The notes: generated by a model from the letters alone, not told the origin. DNA of 64,000 bases from Pardosa pseudoannulata (GCA_032207245.1 CM063501.1:60362170-60426169), one strand, 5' to 3'; positions 11,211 to 23,610 are shown, counted from the first letter of the stretch. Program-made: numbers and translations.

Positions 11211-12350
11211 TTAGGATCTGAGATTTCCTGACTAAGGAGGTAGTTAAATTTAAGTTTCAGAAAAAACAAATAATTTGCCGGGTTTTCTAACACCAGAACT
11301 GCAATCTGTTTCGATCAGCGCGAGAACAGCACTTTTGAAGTATTTAGAGGCAGGACTTGCATTAGCCTTTTGGCAGTAACAAAACTTTGAAATAGCTGGG
11401 ATTTAAAGAGTTATTTAAAGGAAAAAGGAAAAGATAGATTACAAATATTAAGGTAAATCACTAAATGCTTATCAGAATGTCAACGACTTTGAGTGGAATG
11501 TTCTACACGTATTACGAGAACTTAGAATAAGAATTTGAAATTCAACAATTTTTGTCTTTTGCCAAATTCATAGTACTGTGTCACGTATTTAACAAAAATG
11601 TGTTTAATAAAAAATTGTAATTTTTTTTTCCTAAAGGATGCGAAAAATAAAGTAGAATATTTCCATATTTTTCATTTCTAATAAAATAAACTTTTTAAGT
11701 TATTAGGAAATTATTAGTGAGTGTGTGTTATTCCAGTAATTTCCCCACTACAGAAAAAAAAAACCTTAGAAATTTTAATATTTTTACAAAATTGACTGCA
11801 GTAAACCATCTGTTATACTAAACTTTTTTATTGGTTAGCTGACAGTTCACTATTACGGGGTTCAGCAGCATTGCCAAATGATATTAAATGAGAATAAGAA
11901 TAGCAGGGCCACTATAGTGCCCAGAAAATTTTAGTGGCCGTATTTTGTTCCGTATTTGTAAAAAAAAACTTTATTAGGGAGAAATGTGTATAAAAATATT
12001 TTCAGAATTCTTTAAAGTATGGGACATATTTGTTATTTTTAATTATATTTTATCGCAATGCCAGGAAATGGTAGTAAAATGTGTGAGGTAGGAGTACATA
12101 TTTTTATAAAACGATTAGACTGCTGAGCGATTTCTTGCATATAGCGAATATATACCAAGTATACATAACGAAACATAGATAGATACGCTTGCTTTGATAG
12201 GATTTTCGCCTGTCTATTATAAACAGAAAAACGGTGATATTTCTGCTATTACATTAGTAATAAAACGCCCGTAGGAGTAAATTTGACTCCAAGATATGTC
12301 TATTCTTTTATTAAATCCAGTTATATCTATATAGCTATCGGCTTATCTAC
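11211..12350. other. AT-rich non-coding stretch
   Basis: I see no gene here. CAGGGCCACTATAGTGCCC at about 11906-11924 is a short palindromic motif that could be a transposon terminus, but I found no partner end. Confidence 0.4.
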
Positions 12351-12357
12351 CTAACTA

Positions 12358-12360
<3 letters not shown>

Positions 12361-12432
<72 letters not shown>
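12361..12432. repeat. (AT)n microsatellite
   Basis: About 36 uninterrupted AT dinucleotides. Confidence 0.98.
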
Positions 12433-12435
<3 letters not shown>

Positions 12436-12559
12436 TATCTTTCTAATATACTTTAGTCGCAAATGTATACTAATCAAACGTTTTAATGTGTTATCTATAA
12501 ATATTCTATAAGTATGTAATAACCTAGATATAACACAATATAAAAGTTAAGTGAATAAC

Positions 12560-13060
12560 ATTATATATGTGTATGTGTGTGTATTATACATATCTATTTA
12601 TATATAGATATATCGTCGATATTCTTAGAAATTCGTAGAAAATAGATTCTTAGAAGTAGTAAGTGTCGGGGAGTTCTAGTGTTAAGGGTGAGAAGTGCAT
12701 TCAAAACTGAGTATTTAGTTTAGACAATTCGCTGTAATAAGAATAAGTAATCAGTGTTGTAGAAAATTTTAAATGTGTGTGTTTTATGCATGTCTATTTA
12801 CAAATAGATATATTGTCTATATTCTTAAAAATTTGTAGAAAGTAGATTCTTAGAAAGATTCTTAGATATAATTCTTAGAAAGTATTAAGTGTCGGGGGAT
12901 TCTAGGGTGAAAAATGCATACAATTTTGTTTAGACAATTCGCAGTAATAAGAATAAGTAATCACTGTAGTAGAAAATTTACAAATAGATATATTGTCTAT
13001 ATTCTTAAAAATTTGTAGAAAGTAGGCAAATTTAGGTTAATGCTCACCTTCTACAAAAGG
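12560..13060. repeat. local three-fold duplication
   Basis: Blocks resembling TATCTATTTAxAxATAGATATATxGTCxATATTCTTA, followed by TTxGTAGAAAxTAGATTCTTAG and TAAGTGTCGGGG, occur at about 12590-12690, 12795-12905 and 12977-13025. The copies are partial and diverged. Confidence 0.75.
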
Positions 13061-13203
13061 CATACAAAACAAGCAGTAATAAGAATAAGTAATCACGTAG
13101 TAAAAAAAGAAGCAAAACAATGTAAACATCATGCAATAATTGGCTATCAAAATAAATAGGAATAACTCGCCAAATATAATAGACTCAACTGCACAGTTCA
13201 TTC

Positions 13204-13480
13204 TCAAAAGGGGAAAAAAAGAGCGCGGCGCGATTTATTTATTCGAATTTTTGGACTAAGGGTTTGCCACGGCGCCAAATTTATGTTATGCTCACCTTCC
13301 ACAAAAGGCTCACGCACCAATCCCAGGTAACTGCTGTTCTCCACGCACGTAGAAAAAAGAAGCAACACAGATGAAACGAAACTCTCTCGGCTATTAATAT
13401 GAAAAATTGCTTCCAACCACAATGTCTTAAATTCTTTCAAAATGGAGGAGTTCAAATGCCTCGAGAATACCAAAGGGACA
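13204..13480 (-). mobile_element. possible LTR-retrotransposon remnant (LTR end plus primer-binding site)
   Basis: On the minus strand the segment runs into ATTTGGCGCCGTGGCAAACC (rc, about 13262-13284). This resembles the TGGCGCC-starting primer-binding site found just after the 5' LTR of many gypsy-type elements. The preceding AGGTGAGCATAACATAAA block recurs, diverged, near 13024-13060. No gag or pol remains, and the LTR start is not defined. This is a tentative call. Confidence 0.3.
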
Positions 13481-13738
13481 AGAATAAATAGGGGGAAATA
13501 TATGCAGATGGATGAATGCGTTACTCAGTCTATCTCAGGTTGAATACTTTCTAGAAGAAATTGGAAACATTGAAACAAACAGGAGGGTGGAATCATATAA
13601 TAAAGAAAACTGTGTTTCCTTCCTAAAGAAGAGTTTAAATTTTCTGTGCAGGAACATTAAAAAGGAAATCCTATTTATAGGACCGGAATTACGAAAAATT
13701 ATTTGACAATTTAAATTTTTCTTTTGTCTTTTGAAAGA

Positions 13739-14180
13739 CAGAGAAATTTAAATATTCCTAAATATTTTTTGTAAACTATGGGTACATAAACATGTCCAGT
13801 TATGTTATTCCAGAATTAATTGTATTTTAAAATTAATGTATTTAATTAATGGCATTTAATTAAGAGCACTTTTGATGTAAATATGCTTATTTCATTTAAT
13901 CCCAGTCCCACAATTTTCATTGGTTAATTTGTTCAAGTCTGCATTAAACTGAATTATGAAAGCAAAAGAGAAATTTAAACATTACTGATTTTTTTTAACT
14001 AAGGGTACATAAACATGACCAGTTATTTTATTCCAAAATTAATTGTGTTTTGAAATTAAGGCATTTAATTAAGGGCATTTAAGAGCACTTTTGATTTAAA
14101 CATGCTTATTTCAATTAATCCCAATCCCACAATTTTCATTGGTTAATTTGTTCGTCAGCTTTAAACTGCATTATGAACTG
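13739..14180. repeat. two-copy tandem duplication, about 235 bp
   Basis: Both copies contain GGGTACATAAACATG, CCAGTTAT, TTAAGAGCACTTTTGAT and CCCACAATTTTCATTGGTTA in the same order. Confidence 0.88.
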
Positions 14181-15184
14181 ATTCAGAGATTTATTATATA
14201 GTCATGTTATTTTACTTAATCCTCTCTCCCACAACTTTTAAACACCACATACATTTATAACATAGGGCAAATATAAGAGGCTTAGCCATACAAATTGATT
14301 TTAATAAGTGCTCCACAAGTTCAGTATCGATCAATATTGAAATTGGCCACCTTTTGTTCTTTACAAGCCTTATGCTTCGTTACATTATCGTTGATAATCA
14401 TTTCACTGCCCTTAAATTTTATTATCCACGTGTCCCTCCCTCAACAGTAAGATCCATTTTAAAAAAGTTAAGAAAATAAAAGAATAAAAAAGTGATTAAG
14501 ACTGTATCAATAAACTGATTGAAATATGTATCAATGTTAGACACGGATGGAAAGGTTATCCCGAAAGAGAGAAAAACAATTTGCTACCACCGCTAAAGTT
14601 ATTTCTGGTTGGAAACTTTTCAGTTGTGCTAAATTACCTTCCTGAAAAACCAACCATAACGGAATTTGCCACAACACTTGATAAGGAAAGTTTGATAAAG
14701 ATGAGAATCAGAAGCATTTGCTGAGGTTAAGATTTACTCGAGCACTTTTTCGCTTAAAGCGGAGTATTAAACTAAATATTGAGAATTACCATCTTTAATG
14801 TAAGGATTCGTTGATATTTAATATAATTTAAGTGAGTTTTCCTGATAACTGATAGATAAAGCAATATTTCAATCGAAGTGAAATAAAGTCAAAACTATGT
14901 TCAATCATGTCGAATACCAATTTTCAACTTTATAATTTAATTTAATACACTCATAGACAAATCATAATAGACAAAACATAAGATCAATTCCAAGACACTC
15001 GAGGACTAGTATGGGACCTACTACATAAGACGATTCTAGATAATTATAAAAATTCATTCCACCTAACTTCTGACTAAGTATTTTGAATGCAAAAACGCGG
15101 TGCACTATGTCTTATCTACGTTAATGGACTTTATAGATGGGTTTATTTAAGTTTAATGCAGCAATTTAAATTTGAAAAATGATG
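14181..15184. other. non-coding stretch with a dispersed duplicate
   Basis: No gene is seen. The part at about 14965-15150 (GAGGACTAGTATGGGACC, GGTGCACTATGTCTTAT) recurs at about 17305-17480 in direct orientation. Confidence 0.6.
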
Positions 15185-16140
15185 AACGACTCTCCGTAAT
15201 CTTAAAGATGAGACGGAAAATAAACCTCGGAGATATTGAATTATATTATTACACAGATGGTCCACAATTGTACTGAGAGCTCACGTACTCATAAATTAAT
15301 AAATAATATTTCAGAAAATGGGATAATTATTCCAAACTATCGACATTTAATAACTGCTTTGCCTTTCTGATATTTTTCTATCCAGAAGAAATGGTATCGG
15401 TTTATGCTTGCATAGCAATTAATTTTGGCCATTGGTGATTATCGAAATTACATTATATAACGAGTCCGGGTTTTTATTTCAAAACGTTAAACTTTTACTA
15501 ATACAGAAATGTCATCTTTAGAAGGAAAGAATAGCAATTTAAAAGTACAAAATGTCAACTCTCCGTAATCTGAGAGGGAACATATTGAATTATATAATTA
15601 CACAGATGCCTTACAATTGTATTACGAACCACACGCACCTATAAAATGATAAAAAATAATCTTTGAGCTAAAGGGAGAGTTATTGCAAACTATCGACAAT
15701 TTAATAACGGCCTTTCCTTTTTAAACTGATATTTTTCTATCCAGAAAAATGGTATCGGGTTTATGCTTGCATAGCAACTAATTTTGGCGATTGGTGATTA
15801 TCGAAATTACATTAAATAAAGAGTTTGTGTCTTTATTTCAAAACGTTACACTTTTACTAATACAGAAATGTCATCTTTAGAAGGAAAGAATAGCAATTTA
15901 AAAATACAAAATGTCAACTCTCCGTAATCGGAGATGGAACATATTGAATTATATAATTACACAGATGCCTTACAATTGTATCGCAAACCACATGCACCCA
16001 TAAATTAATAATAAAAAAATAATCTTTGAGCTAAAGGGAGAGTTATTGCTAACTATCGACAATTTAATAACGGCCTTGCCTTTTTAAACTGATATTTTCC
16101 TATCCACAGGAAACGGCATTGCATTTATGCATACATAACA
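15185..16140. repeat. three-copy tandem duplication, about 360 bp
   Basis: Each copy starts with ACTCTCCGTAATC. Each also has TATTGAATTATAT-ATTACACAGATG, ACTATCGACA-TTTAATAAC, TTTCTATCCAG and GGTGATTATCGAAATTACAT. The middle and last copies are more alike than either is to the first, indicating two rounds of duplication. Confidence 0.9.
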
Positions 16141-16149
16141 ACGAATTTC

Positions 16150-16530
16150 GGCCATATTCTGCGGGCGGCGTGTAATAAATTACTTTCTTTTTTTTTTCTC
16201 CACAGAGGCCCCCTTAACCTCCCTGACCCCCTGTAGACAGGTGCAAGGTCCCCCCTGCTTGACCTCCCCCTCCGTGGCTCCTCCCCTCATTTTACACAAT
16301 TAATATCAAAACCCCAATCACGTAGGTTCTCTCCAATTTGTCACCTCCAGTTCCCGTGAGCTTTGACAGGGGCTCTGCCGCATAAGGAATTATTAGGAGA
16401 AAAGGGCTCCTGCCGTAAAACACGGGAAACGGCGGAATGATTTCTCTTTTTGCTCTGTAATTGTTGGACCTATTATTTCAGGAGGAATTTGACATTCGCA
16501 GGTGGCTGAAAATGGATAAAACGGTTTTGT
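16150..16530. promoter_or_regulatory. GC-elevated, C-rich island
   Basis: Short C-rich blocks (AGGCCCCCTTAACC, GGTCCCCCCTGC, CCTCCCCCTCC) and a CAGGTG E-box-type site lie in an otherwise AT-rich setting. No coding frame is recognised. It is a candidate regulatory element by composition only. Confidence 0.3.
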
Positions 16531-16911
16531 GTGGTTTTTTGCTTTTCTTCTTCTACGGTGGGTGCTGCAGATCTCGTGATACGAGATTTGGCTTGGGTGA
16601 AGGAAAGGATGATTTATAATTTCTGTGAGCCTCAAAACTCTTATCAAAAGATACTGTTACATGAATTAGGACTAATATATTCCCTTATTAGAGATAAGAT
16701 TTCGTGTTTTGATAAAGGGATATGGGAAATAATTTGCTTTGCTTTAAATAATAGCTACTATAAACGTGTTTCACCCTTAAAGATTCGAAACACGTTCTAT
16801 TATGGTTTTATGTCTGTCATGGTTAGAGACCCATGTCTGATTTATCCATTAATATTATTGTTATTATGTTTGCTATTAATATTCAATCTTTATCTCGAAT
16901 TTACTATTTAA
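16531..16911 (+). CDS. unrecognised open frame with C-terminal hydrophobic segment
   Basis: A 126-codon frame beginning at GTG. The first good ATG starts MIYNFCEP, about 100 codons before the stop. The C-terminal 25 residues contain LILLLLCLLLIFNLYL, a potential membrane anchor. An acceptor-like pyrimidine tract ending GTGCTGCAG lies inside the 5' part. I do not recognise any family, and there is no clear donor or polyadenylation context. The length is unusual for chance in AT-rich DNA but not decisive. It may be spurious. Confidence 0.18.
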   Translation: MVFCFSSSTVGAADLVIRDLAWVKERMIYNFCEPQNSYQKILLHELGLIYSLIRDKISCFDKGIWEIICFALNNSYYKRVSPLKIRNTFYYGFMSVMVRDPCLIYPLILLLLCLLLIFNLYLEFTI

Positions 16912-18478
16912 ACCCTCTGACTGCCGTGTTTATACAGAATCTGTCACTTATGTTGCTAAAAGCGTAATTTTACAGCTTCTAATTTGTGATCTAACTTTAT
17001 AAATAAATGTTAATTTTTTTTAACCATTAATTGACCATGTTCAGTTTGTCGTAGAAAAGATGTCAGAATGATTAATGTCATTAAAGAGACGAAATTATAC
17101 ACCTTTTTCGTCTCAGAAAACGACGGGTCCAACATTTAAAAATGGGATTTCTTTATCTTTTATGCACTAAGTGAAAAATAGTTAATTGCTGTATTATCCT
17201 TAATATTATTACTCAATTTTTTTAACTCAGAAAACTGCAGAGCAATTAATTGAATGAGTAAATCATATCACTTTTATTTGGCTATTTACTGAAATGAGAT
17301 AAGATCAATGGTAGGACATTCGAGGACTAGTATAGGACCTACTACATAAGACGATTCTAGACAATTATAAAAATTCATTCCACCTAGGTTCTGAATACAA
17401 AGTATTTTGGGGTGTAAAAACGTGGTGCACTATGTCTTATATACTTTAATAGACATCACAAATGGTTTTATTTACTATAAATTCTTTATTGAACAGAAAT
17501 ACAATATCTTAAGGGAATTCATATTTCAGCTTATAAAACGCTGATCAATCATTTTTGTTTTGTATTAATAATTGAACTTCTTTTCGGTATACTCCAGAAA
17601 AATTTTACAAAAATATCTAGTTAGAGAATGAGTTTAAATGAATTCAGTATTCTACAATAGTTTTAGATATAATTATTACTTAAGCATGACACTGTATAAT
17701 GGATATTAGCATATATTATATTTAAGAATTGGAAAATACACAACAAACGGAAACAGGTATTTAAATTATAGTTTAGTTATTAATAAATTTTCATTTTTTG
17801 AATTGCCTTACTTGAATGCATTCAGCGTTGAAAACTAGAAGTCCGTTTAAAATATTTGGACAGTTTTAATAAGAAGTATAATGAAATTCTAAATCTAATT
17901 TAAATCTGTTTTTTCCTTTTAAGTTTGCATTTATAAATAAAAGGTTATTGTATTTATTGCACTTTGTATTTATCATACAACGGATACAAAACAAACACTT
18001 TAAGACAGAAAACTTAATATTCCATTAAATAAATTTTTAAAGGAACTGAGATGTCTTCAACTGCCTAGAATATAAAAATCTTTAACATATAAAAACTTCA
18101 ACTTTTAAACTAAACTAAATTTTTAAAACTAAAATACCAGATCAGTGTAAAATACGTGCATATTTTCTTATACTACAGTGCAAACTACATATTTTTAGAA
18201 ACTAAATAGAGAATCAAATGCCATAAATTAGTAATCATAAACTGTAGGACAATTCTTAGTGATGCATAGTTAAATTTAAGGCTCTTTCTATTGCTTTTAA
18301 ATTCATAAAAAAAATGTATTTACTTTAAAAAAATAATATACTCCATTCTGTTGAGTCTAAAATTTTATAACATAAAATTAATTAAAAAAATTTGAAATTC
18401 TAAAAAAAAAAAAAAAAAAGTGCATTTTTATTACAAATTTCATGAATAAAAATTTAATATTGTCTATAAATGAAATTA
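16912..18478. other. AT-rich non-coding stretch
   Basis: It contains the second copy (about 17305-17480) of the block at 14965-15150, and an A-run near 18400. No gene is seen. Confidence 0.55.
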
Positions 18479-18492
18479 TATTCATTGATTGA

Positions 18493-18670
18493 TTTGGTTT
18501 TGGATTGGCGTTCTACGGTCTACTTTTTGCAACAAGAGGGCAAATGAGACCGGGACCTACTGCTTAAAGCTGATTCCGAACGGCTACGAACATCCATGCC
18601 ATAGTGGGATTCAACCCCACAAACTCCGGTACCGATGGCCAGCACCCTAACCAATCGGCCATCGTTCGGC
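18493..18670 (-). mobile_element. tRNA-derived SINE, family A, full length
   Basis: An intact family A copy flanked by TATTCATTGATTGA (18479-18492) and TATTCATTGACTGA (18671-18684), a 14-bp target duplication with one difference. Confidence 0.93.
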
Positions 18671-18684
18671 TATTCATTGACTGA

Positions 18685-19710
18685 ACTGCCACCATAGAAA
18701 TATTCACACAAAATTTCAAGTTTTTTTAGAAGGGTGGAGTTATTTTTATAAGCGGATATATTTACTTAAAGAGGGAGACAGAAACTCAGCGTGATTATTT
18801 TTCATTCATAACATGGTTGTTTATATTGCATTATTCTCAATGATCTCTGATGAAGTCTCGATTCCTTTAAAAATTATACATTTTTGGGATCAGCAAAATG
18901 CCTGCTGTTATTTAAAATAAAAATTGAAAGATCGATTTTCCAAAGGCTGAGACCGTCTCAGTTCTCTTAAGTTTTATTATTATAACTTTGTAAAAAGAAA
19001 CTTATAATAATTCAAAATAATTCTGTAGCATAAAAATATTGATGCTGTAGCATAAAAATTCCCTTACTATCCTTAAATGGATATTAGTGTACTACAAGTG
19101 TAAGATTAACTCCTAAACTGAGTATAAACCTTGTTTCTTCGCACACAAAGCTTTATTTATGACGCCTTTAATGATTGATCTCAAAGCAGCCCCAAGAAAT
19201 ATGAGCGAACATTATCATTTGATGTAATTAAAACACACATGAATCAATCAAACGTCTCTCTATAAAGGATTCAGCCCATAATTTCTCTCGAACTGACATC
19301 TGGTAGGCAGTAGAGCGCAAAAAAGGTGGAAACTCTATTCTTGTGGAGTTATGGGTCATAAAATATTTAAACGAATGGCTGGATCACACAGAAAAGATAC
19401 ATTTTTTTCCAACTCGATGCGTTTCTGTCTTTCATACCCTTATTGTTTTATCCTTTTTCCCCGATGCTCATATTTTCAACGCATTGCTGGTCGAACCGTT
19501 TGACTGAGTTGTTAGAATTTTCAAAATTATTCGCTTCCACGATCACCTTGCACTAATGTGTGTACTTGCATGTTAATTCACTGCATTTGGTGTGCGTAGA
19601 TGACTGTACGAAACTCAAGGTAAATTTGTATGTTTAGAGGAAAAGAGTGTTTTGCCTGAATTTATTTGGCAGCCAGTGCAGTGAAATAGCCTTGCCACTG
19701 GAAAAACTTT
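18685..19710. other. non-coding stretch
   Basis: No gene is seen. The segment 19130-19560 is somewhat less AT-rich, but shows no exon or repeat I can name. Confidence 0.5.
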
Positions 19711-19712
19711 AT

Positions 19713-20249
19713 TATAAAAATCCAAAACCTTTTTATAATTGCTCTTAAAAATTTAACCTTGCTTGAGACTTTACTCTTACTTTTACTACTTTTAAGTTCT
19801 AAGTTAATTTTCAAGTGTCTATTCAAGAGTACTGTTTATGTACATTTGTTTTAGCATGTTTTGTAATTAAGCCACCTTTACGGTATTGATATAATATTGT
19901 TGATAACTCTAGTTAAACTACCCCTCTGTTACTAGAATTAATCCCAGGCATTAGTATTTGGAAATACATCCGAAATAAAAATACGCAAAAATAAAAATCC
20001 GAAACCTTTTTATAATTGCTCTTAAAAATTTAACCTTACTTGAGACTTTACTCTTATTTACTTTTACTACTTTTAAGTTCTAAGTTAATTGTCAAGTGTC
20101 TATTCAAGAGTATTGTTTATGTACATTTGTTTTAGCATGTTATGTATTAAGCCACCTTTATATTGATATAATATTGTTGATAACTCTAAGTTTACCAACC
20201 CGCTGTTACTAGAATTAATCCCAGGCATTAGTATTTGGAAATACATATG
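19713..20249. repeat. two-copy tandem duplication, about 278 bp
   Basis: Both halves carry CCTTTTTATAATTGCTCTTA, TTCAAGAGTA, GTACATTTGTTTTAGCATGT and AGAATTAATCCCAGGCATTA in the same order, with about 95 percent similarity by eye. Confidence 0.93.
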
Positions 20250-20322
20250 GCACCGTACTTGCTACTTACTTTATCTATTGTTAATTGTTATTTTCTATTA
20301 TTATTACTAGCTGCTTCACACC

Positions 20323-20344
20323 CAGCCTTCGGTCTGGGTAATAA
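20323..20344. other. short hairpin
   Basis: CACCCAGCCTTCGGTCTGGG can fold into a stem with a CTTCGG-type loop. The function is unknown, and it may be incidental. Confidence 0.4.
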
Positions 20345-20408
20345 ATGTTTCCATGTAAAGTTTTAGAATCATTATGATAGGTACTCATATTCATAAAATT
20401 CTTAAACC

Positions 20409-20606
20409 TCATACGCAAGATTGTTCACGAATATGACAGTTTATTAATAAGGGATAATCACTGTTATAACTAATATGATCTATGTTGACCATAAACCGCT
20501 GTGTTATTATGCCAAATTCCACAGCTTTCTCTATTAATTGACGCAATAGTGTGTTATATTTTTCACCGATGGATTCATATGTAGATATGCATAGCTTATG
20601 AACATT
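20409..20606 (-). CDS. possible terminal exon of an unknown gene
   Basis: On the minus strand a T-rich tract ending TTTTTCAG (rc at about 20607-20614) precedes an open frame of 65 codons plus stop. It begins NVHKLCISTYESIGEKY and ends HIREQSCV. The composition is protein-like (mixed charge, three cysteines, an amphipathic stretch) and the frame is in phase 0 with the acceptor. No matching upstream exon was found, there is no AATAAA within 100 bases, and I recognise no family. It is listed as a weak candidate. Confidence 0.2.
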   Translation of the reverse strand, partial: NVHKLCISTYESIGEKYNTLLRQLIEKAVEFGIITQRFMVNIDHISYNSDYPLLINCHIREQSCV

Positions 20607-20813
20607 CTGAAAAATTTCATTAAAAAAAATAGTTAAGTACCCTGGTGTCAAATAGATTATCTCTAATATTGCGTTATTTTAGCAGTAGGTCAGTTGACAC
20701 GTTCCCAACATTATATACGAAACCTAAAGTTGTCAAATGATGATCGCTTCATTGTTATACACACATGTGTTAATAAGTTAATTGTAATACTTTCATTGTT
20801 ATATACAGCACAT

Positions 20814-21330
20814 AAATAGAACGTATCTCAGAAGATTCCATACCGAATCACCGTTTCCCCTGCTATTACCTTCTAAAGTAAATCAGCTTATTTTCTATTA
20901 ATTTTATTAATCTAATTTAATTTTAATTAATTTTATTTTTTCTTTATTAATTTATCTTTTTTAATTTTTAAATTCTTATTACAGGGTTCCCTCTTTTTTT
21001 TCTAGAATAAAAATTAAGGACTTTTTACGGACTTTCTAAGGACCAAAGTAACATTTATAAGGACCTACTTGAAAAACACTGCATAACGCCATAAACCCTA
21101 TTAATAAATAGAACGTATCTCAGAAGATTCCATACCTAATCAGCGTTTCCCCTGCTATTAACTTCTAAAGTGAATCAGCTTATTTTCTATTGATTTTATT
21201 AATTTAATTTTAATTAATTTAATTTTTTCTTTATTATTTCTTTATTAATTTATCTTTTTTAATTTTTAAATTCTTATTACAGGGTTCCCTCTTTTTTTCT
21301 AGAACAAAAACTAAGGATTTTTTCTAAGGA
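20814..21330. repeat. two-copy tandem duplication, about 292 bp
   Basis: Both copies start AAATAGAACGTATCTCAGAAG. They continue with GTTTCCCCTGCTATTA and ACAGGGTTCCCTCTTTTTTT and then TAAGGA. The spacer includes TAAGGACCTACTTG, resembling the terminal part. Confidence 0.9.
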
Positions 21331-22190
21331 CCAAAGTAATATTTATAATATTAACATGTTGATAAATAAAGATCACTTGGCTATCAAAGAAATTATAAAA
21401 ATCACTGATGCATAGTATAATATAACATACGAAATATCAGTGAAATAAAATTAGTGTTTCGTACAAATTAATCCTTAACTAATGTTCAGCAAAACCCATT
21501 TCCATTTAAACGTTCATAGACAGTCTAGATAGACTGATATTTAGGAACTAATAATTATAACAGGAAAGGGTTTGGGAAAACATTTAAAAAACGCCTAGAG
21601 GTGTTTTTAAAATGAGGTTAATCTATTCCATTTTTTCCTACATGGTCCTTAATATATACCGATTCGGAAACTTTCGATTACTACATTTTAAGTTGGATTA
21701 ATCCATTCTAAACACCATAATTTGTAACTATATATTAGCAACAGAAAGTTTTGCTATAAACGGTAAATTAATTGTCAGTTGAAACATAGGCCTAACACTT
21801 TTTTTTAAACTTCCTAGATGTTATGAGGGCCATACATAATAATTTGTTTAGCTGGTTGGTTTGGATCACCACTATCTACATTTTTGTTACACCAGGACTA
21901 ATGAGAAATGAACCTAATGCTTGGTTGTGTGTATTGGGGAATTCAAATTTCTGGATTAAAAAAAATTTACAATCTAGTATATTTAGAACAGTGGTTCTCA
22001 ATTTTTGTTTTCGTCGTGACACTCTTAGCATACACATGAGGCACCTCAGAGGTCATGGCATCCAGTTTGAAAACCTCGGCTAAACTCGTTGTACCTCTGT
22101 AAAAATTTAAAGACATTTTGTAGCACGTTTCGACAGTTATGGAGTGGCAAGAGAAGGTAACTTATATTTTAACTCTTAAGTATCTTCTTG
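21331..22190. other. non-coding stretch with a degraded SINE-like piece
   Basis: At about 21850-21925, TGGTTGGTTTGGATCACCAC and ACCAGGACTAATGAGAAATG resemble a decayed family A SINE 3' part in the usual orientation. No gene is seen. Confidence 0.4.
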
Positions 22191-22191
22191 C

Positions 22192-23082
22192 TTTCTTTAA
22201 TAGTTTTCTAATTTTCAGTTGATTTTCTTGATTATTGCAGTGGCACATCTGGCATATACTGAAGGCATCCTAGGGTACTGTAACACTCAGAACCACAGAT
22301 AGGTCTCATTAGCACTCGTGTTGCAAAAAGTAGACCGTAGCACTCCAAACCAAACCAAACCAGAAACACATATAAAGGTTCAAGCTGATCTACATAGCTT
22401 ATCTTCTGTGTATTTAGTGCAAGAACCTCTGCGTATTGTGTGCAATAGGCAAAGATAATAAATAAAGAAAAGCGGAGAGCAAAAACTGGAAATTTAATTT
22501 GCGAATATTAATGCATCTACCACATAGGAATTGCTTTGTTGAATTTAAATTTGCTTCTTCATATCAAGTTCAGGTGATTATGTATATTAAGAGCTAATGA
22601 TCTGAAGAAAAGCAAAAATAAATTATAAACAAACACCAGCAAATCTACGAAAACCCCTTACACAACCGCAATTTAACATAATTTCTTTAATAGTTTTCTA
22701 ATTTTGAGTTGATTTCTTGATTATTGCCGTGGCACATCTGGCATATACTGAAGGCACACTAGGGTTCTGTGGAAAGAACCACATATATAAAAGTACAAGC
22801 TATCTACATATCGTGTCTTCCCTGTGTATTTAGTGCAAAAACCTCTGCCTATTATATACAATATGCAAAGATAATAAATAGAGAAGACCAGAGAACAAAA
22901 GCTGGAAATTTAATTTGCTAATATTAATACACACATAGGAATTGCTTTGCTGAATTTAAATTTGCTTCTTCATATCAAGTTCAGGTGATTATGTATATTA
23001 AGAGCTAATGATCTGAAGAAAAGCAAAAATAAATTATAAACAAACACCAGCAAATCTACGAAAACCCCTTACACAACCGCAG
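22192..23082. repeat. two-copy tandem duplication, about 400 bp, first copy holding a SINE
   Basis: The copies (22192-22680 and 22682-23082) share TTTAATAGTTTTCTAATTTT, GTGGCACATCTGGCATATAC, GAAATTTAATTTGC and an end block ACGAAAACCCCTTACACAAC. Only the first copy carries the SINE fragment at 22299-22366, so that insertion is younger than the duplication. Confidence 0.93.
22299..22366 (+). mobile_element. 5'-truncated SINE, family A (opposite orientation)
   Basis: It consists of the 3' part of family A only, reading AGGTCTCATTAGCACTCG, then GCAAAAAGTAGACCGTAGCA and a CCAAACC tail. Flanking AGAACCACAGAT and AGAAACACATAT look like a diverged target duplication. It is the only plus-oriented family A copy in the window. 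Confidence 0.85.
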
Positions 23083-23610
23083 ATCTCGGTTCCGTAATAG
23101 TCAAGACAGATTTCTTTGGTCAGAACGGCGTAAAAACGCCGGAAAAGTGAAAGACCATTCAAAAACGACATAAATCTCGCGCTTTCCCAGGCATGAAAAC
23201 ACTTAAGAAATTTATTGACTTTTCAAATAAAGAGCATATCATCCAAGTACGCAACACGCAATGAAACTCGATACTATACACACATCCGCGAGCGTGATGC
23301 GGACAGTTTGTAACGGAAAAACGGAGAAATACTAGAGTGAAAAAAAGGTGGAAACCGCACGCAAAATATTGTTTGAAGTAGAAGAAAAAAAAAAGTGGAA
23401 AAATTTCTCGTTTTGAATGAGACTTTTGGCTTTCACGAAAGCCCCGAGTGAGTGATAGGGATATTAGAAAGCAACAAAACACCCGCGAAAGATGGCCGAA
23501 TTGTCACGAGTTCAGCCGAGCGTCCTACCTCAGCACGCGAGCTGATGGGGGCGGGAGGAATAATGGGTGGTAGCGCAAGTAAAGGGACACTTGGCAAGAT
23601 TTGATTCTTT
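23083..23610. promoter_or_regulatory. GC-elevated island, candidate regulatory element
   Basis: Complex sequence with several CpGs in an AT-rich neighbourhood. It starts exactly where the preceding tandem duplication stops, and ends with a G-rich block (GATGGGGGCGGGAGGAATAA). The 107-codon minus frame (23159-23482) is hydrophobic but unrecognised. Confidence 0.33.
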
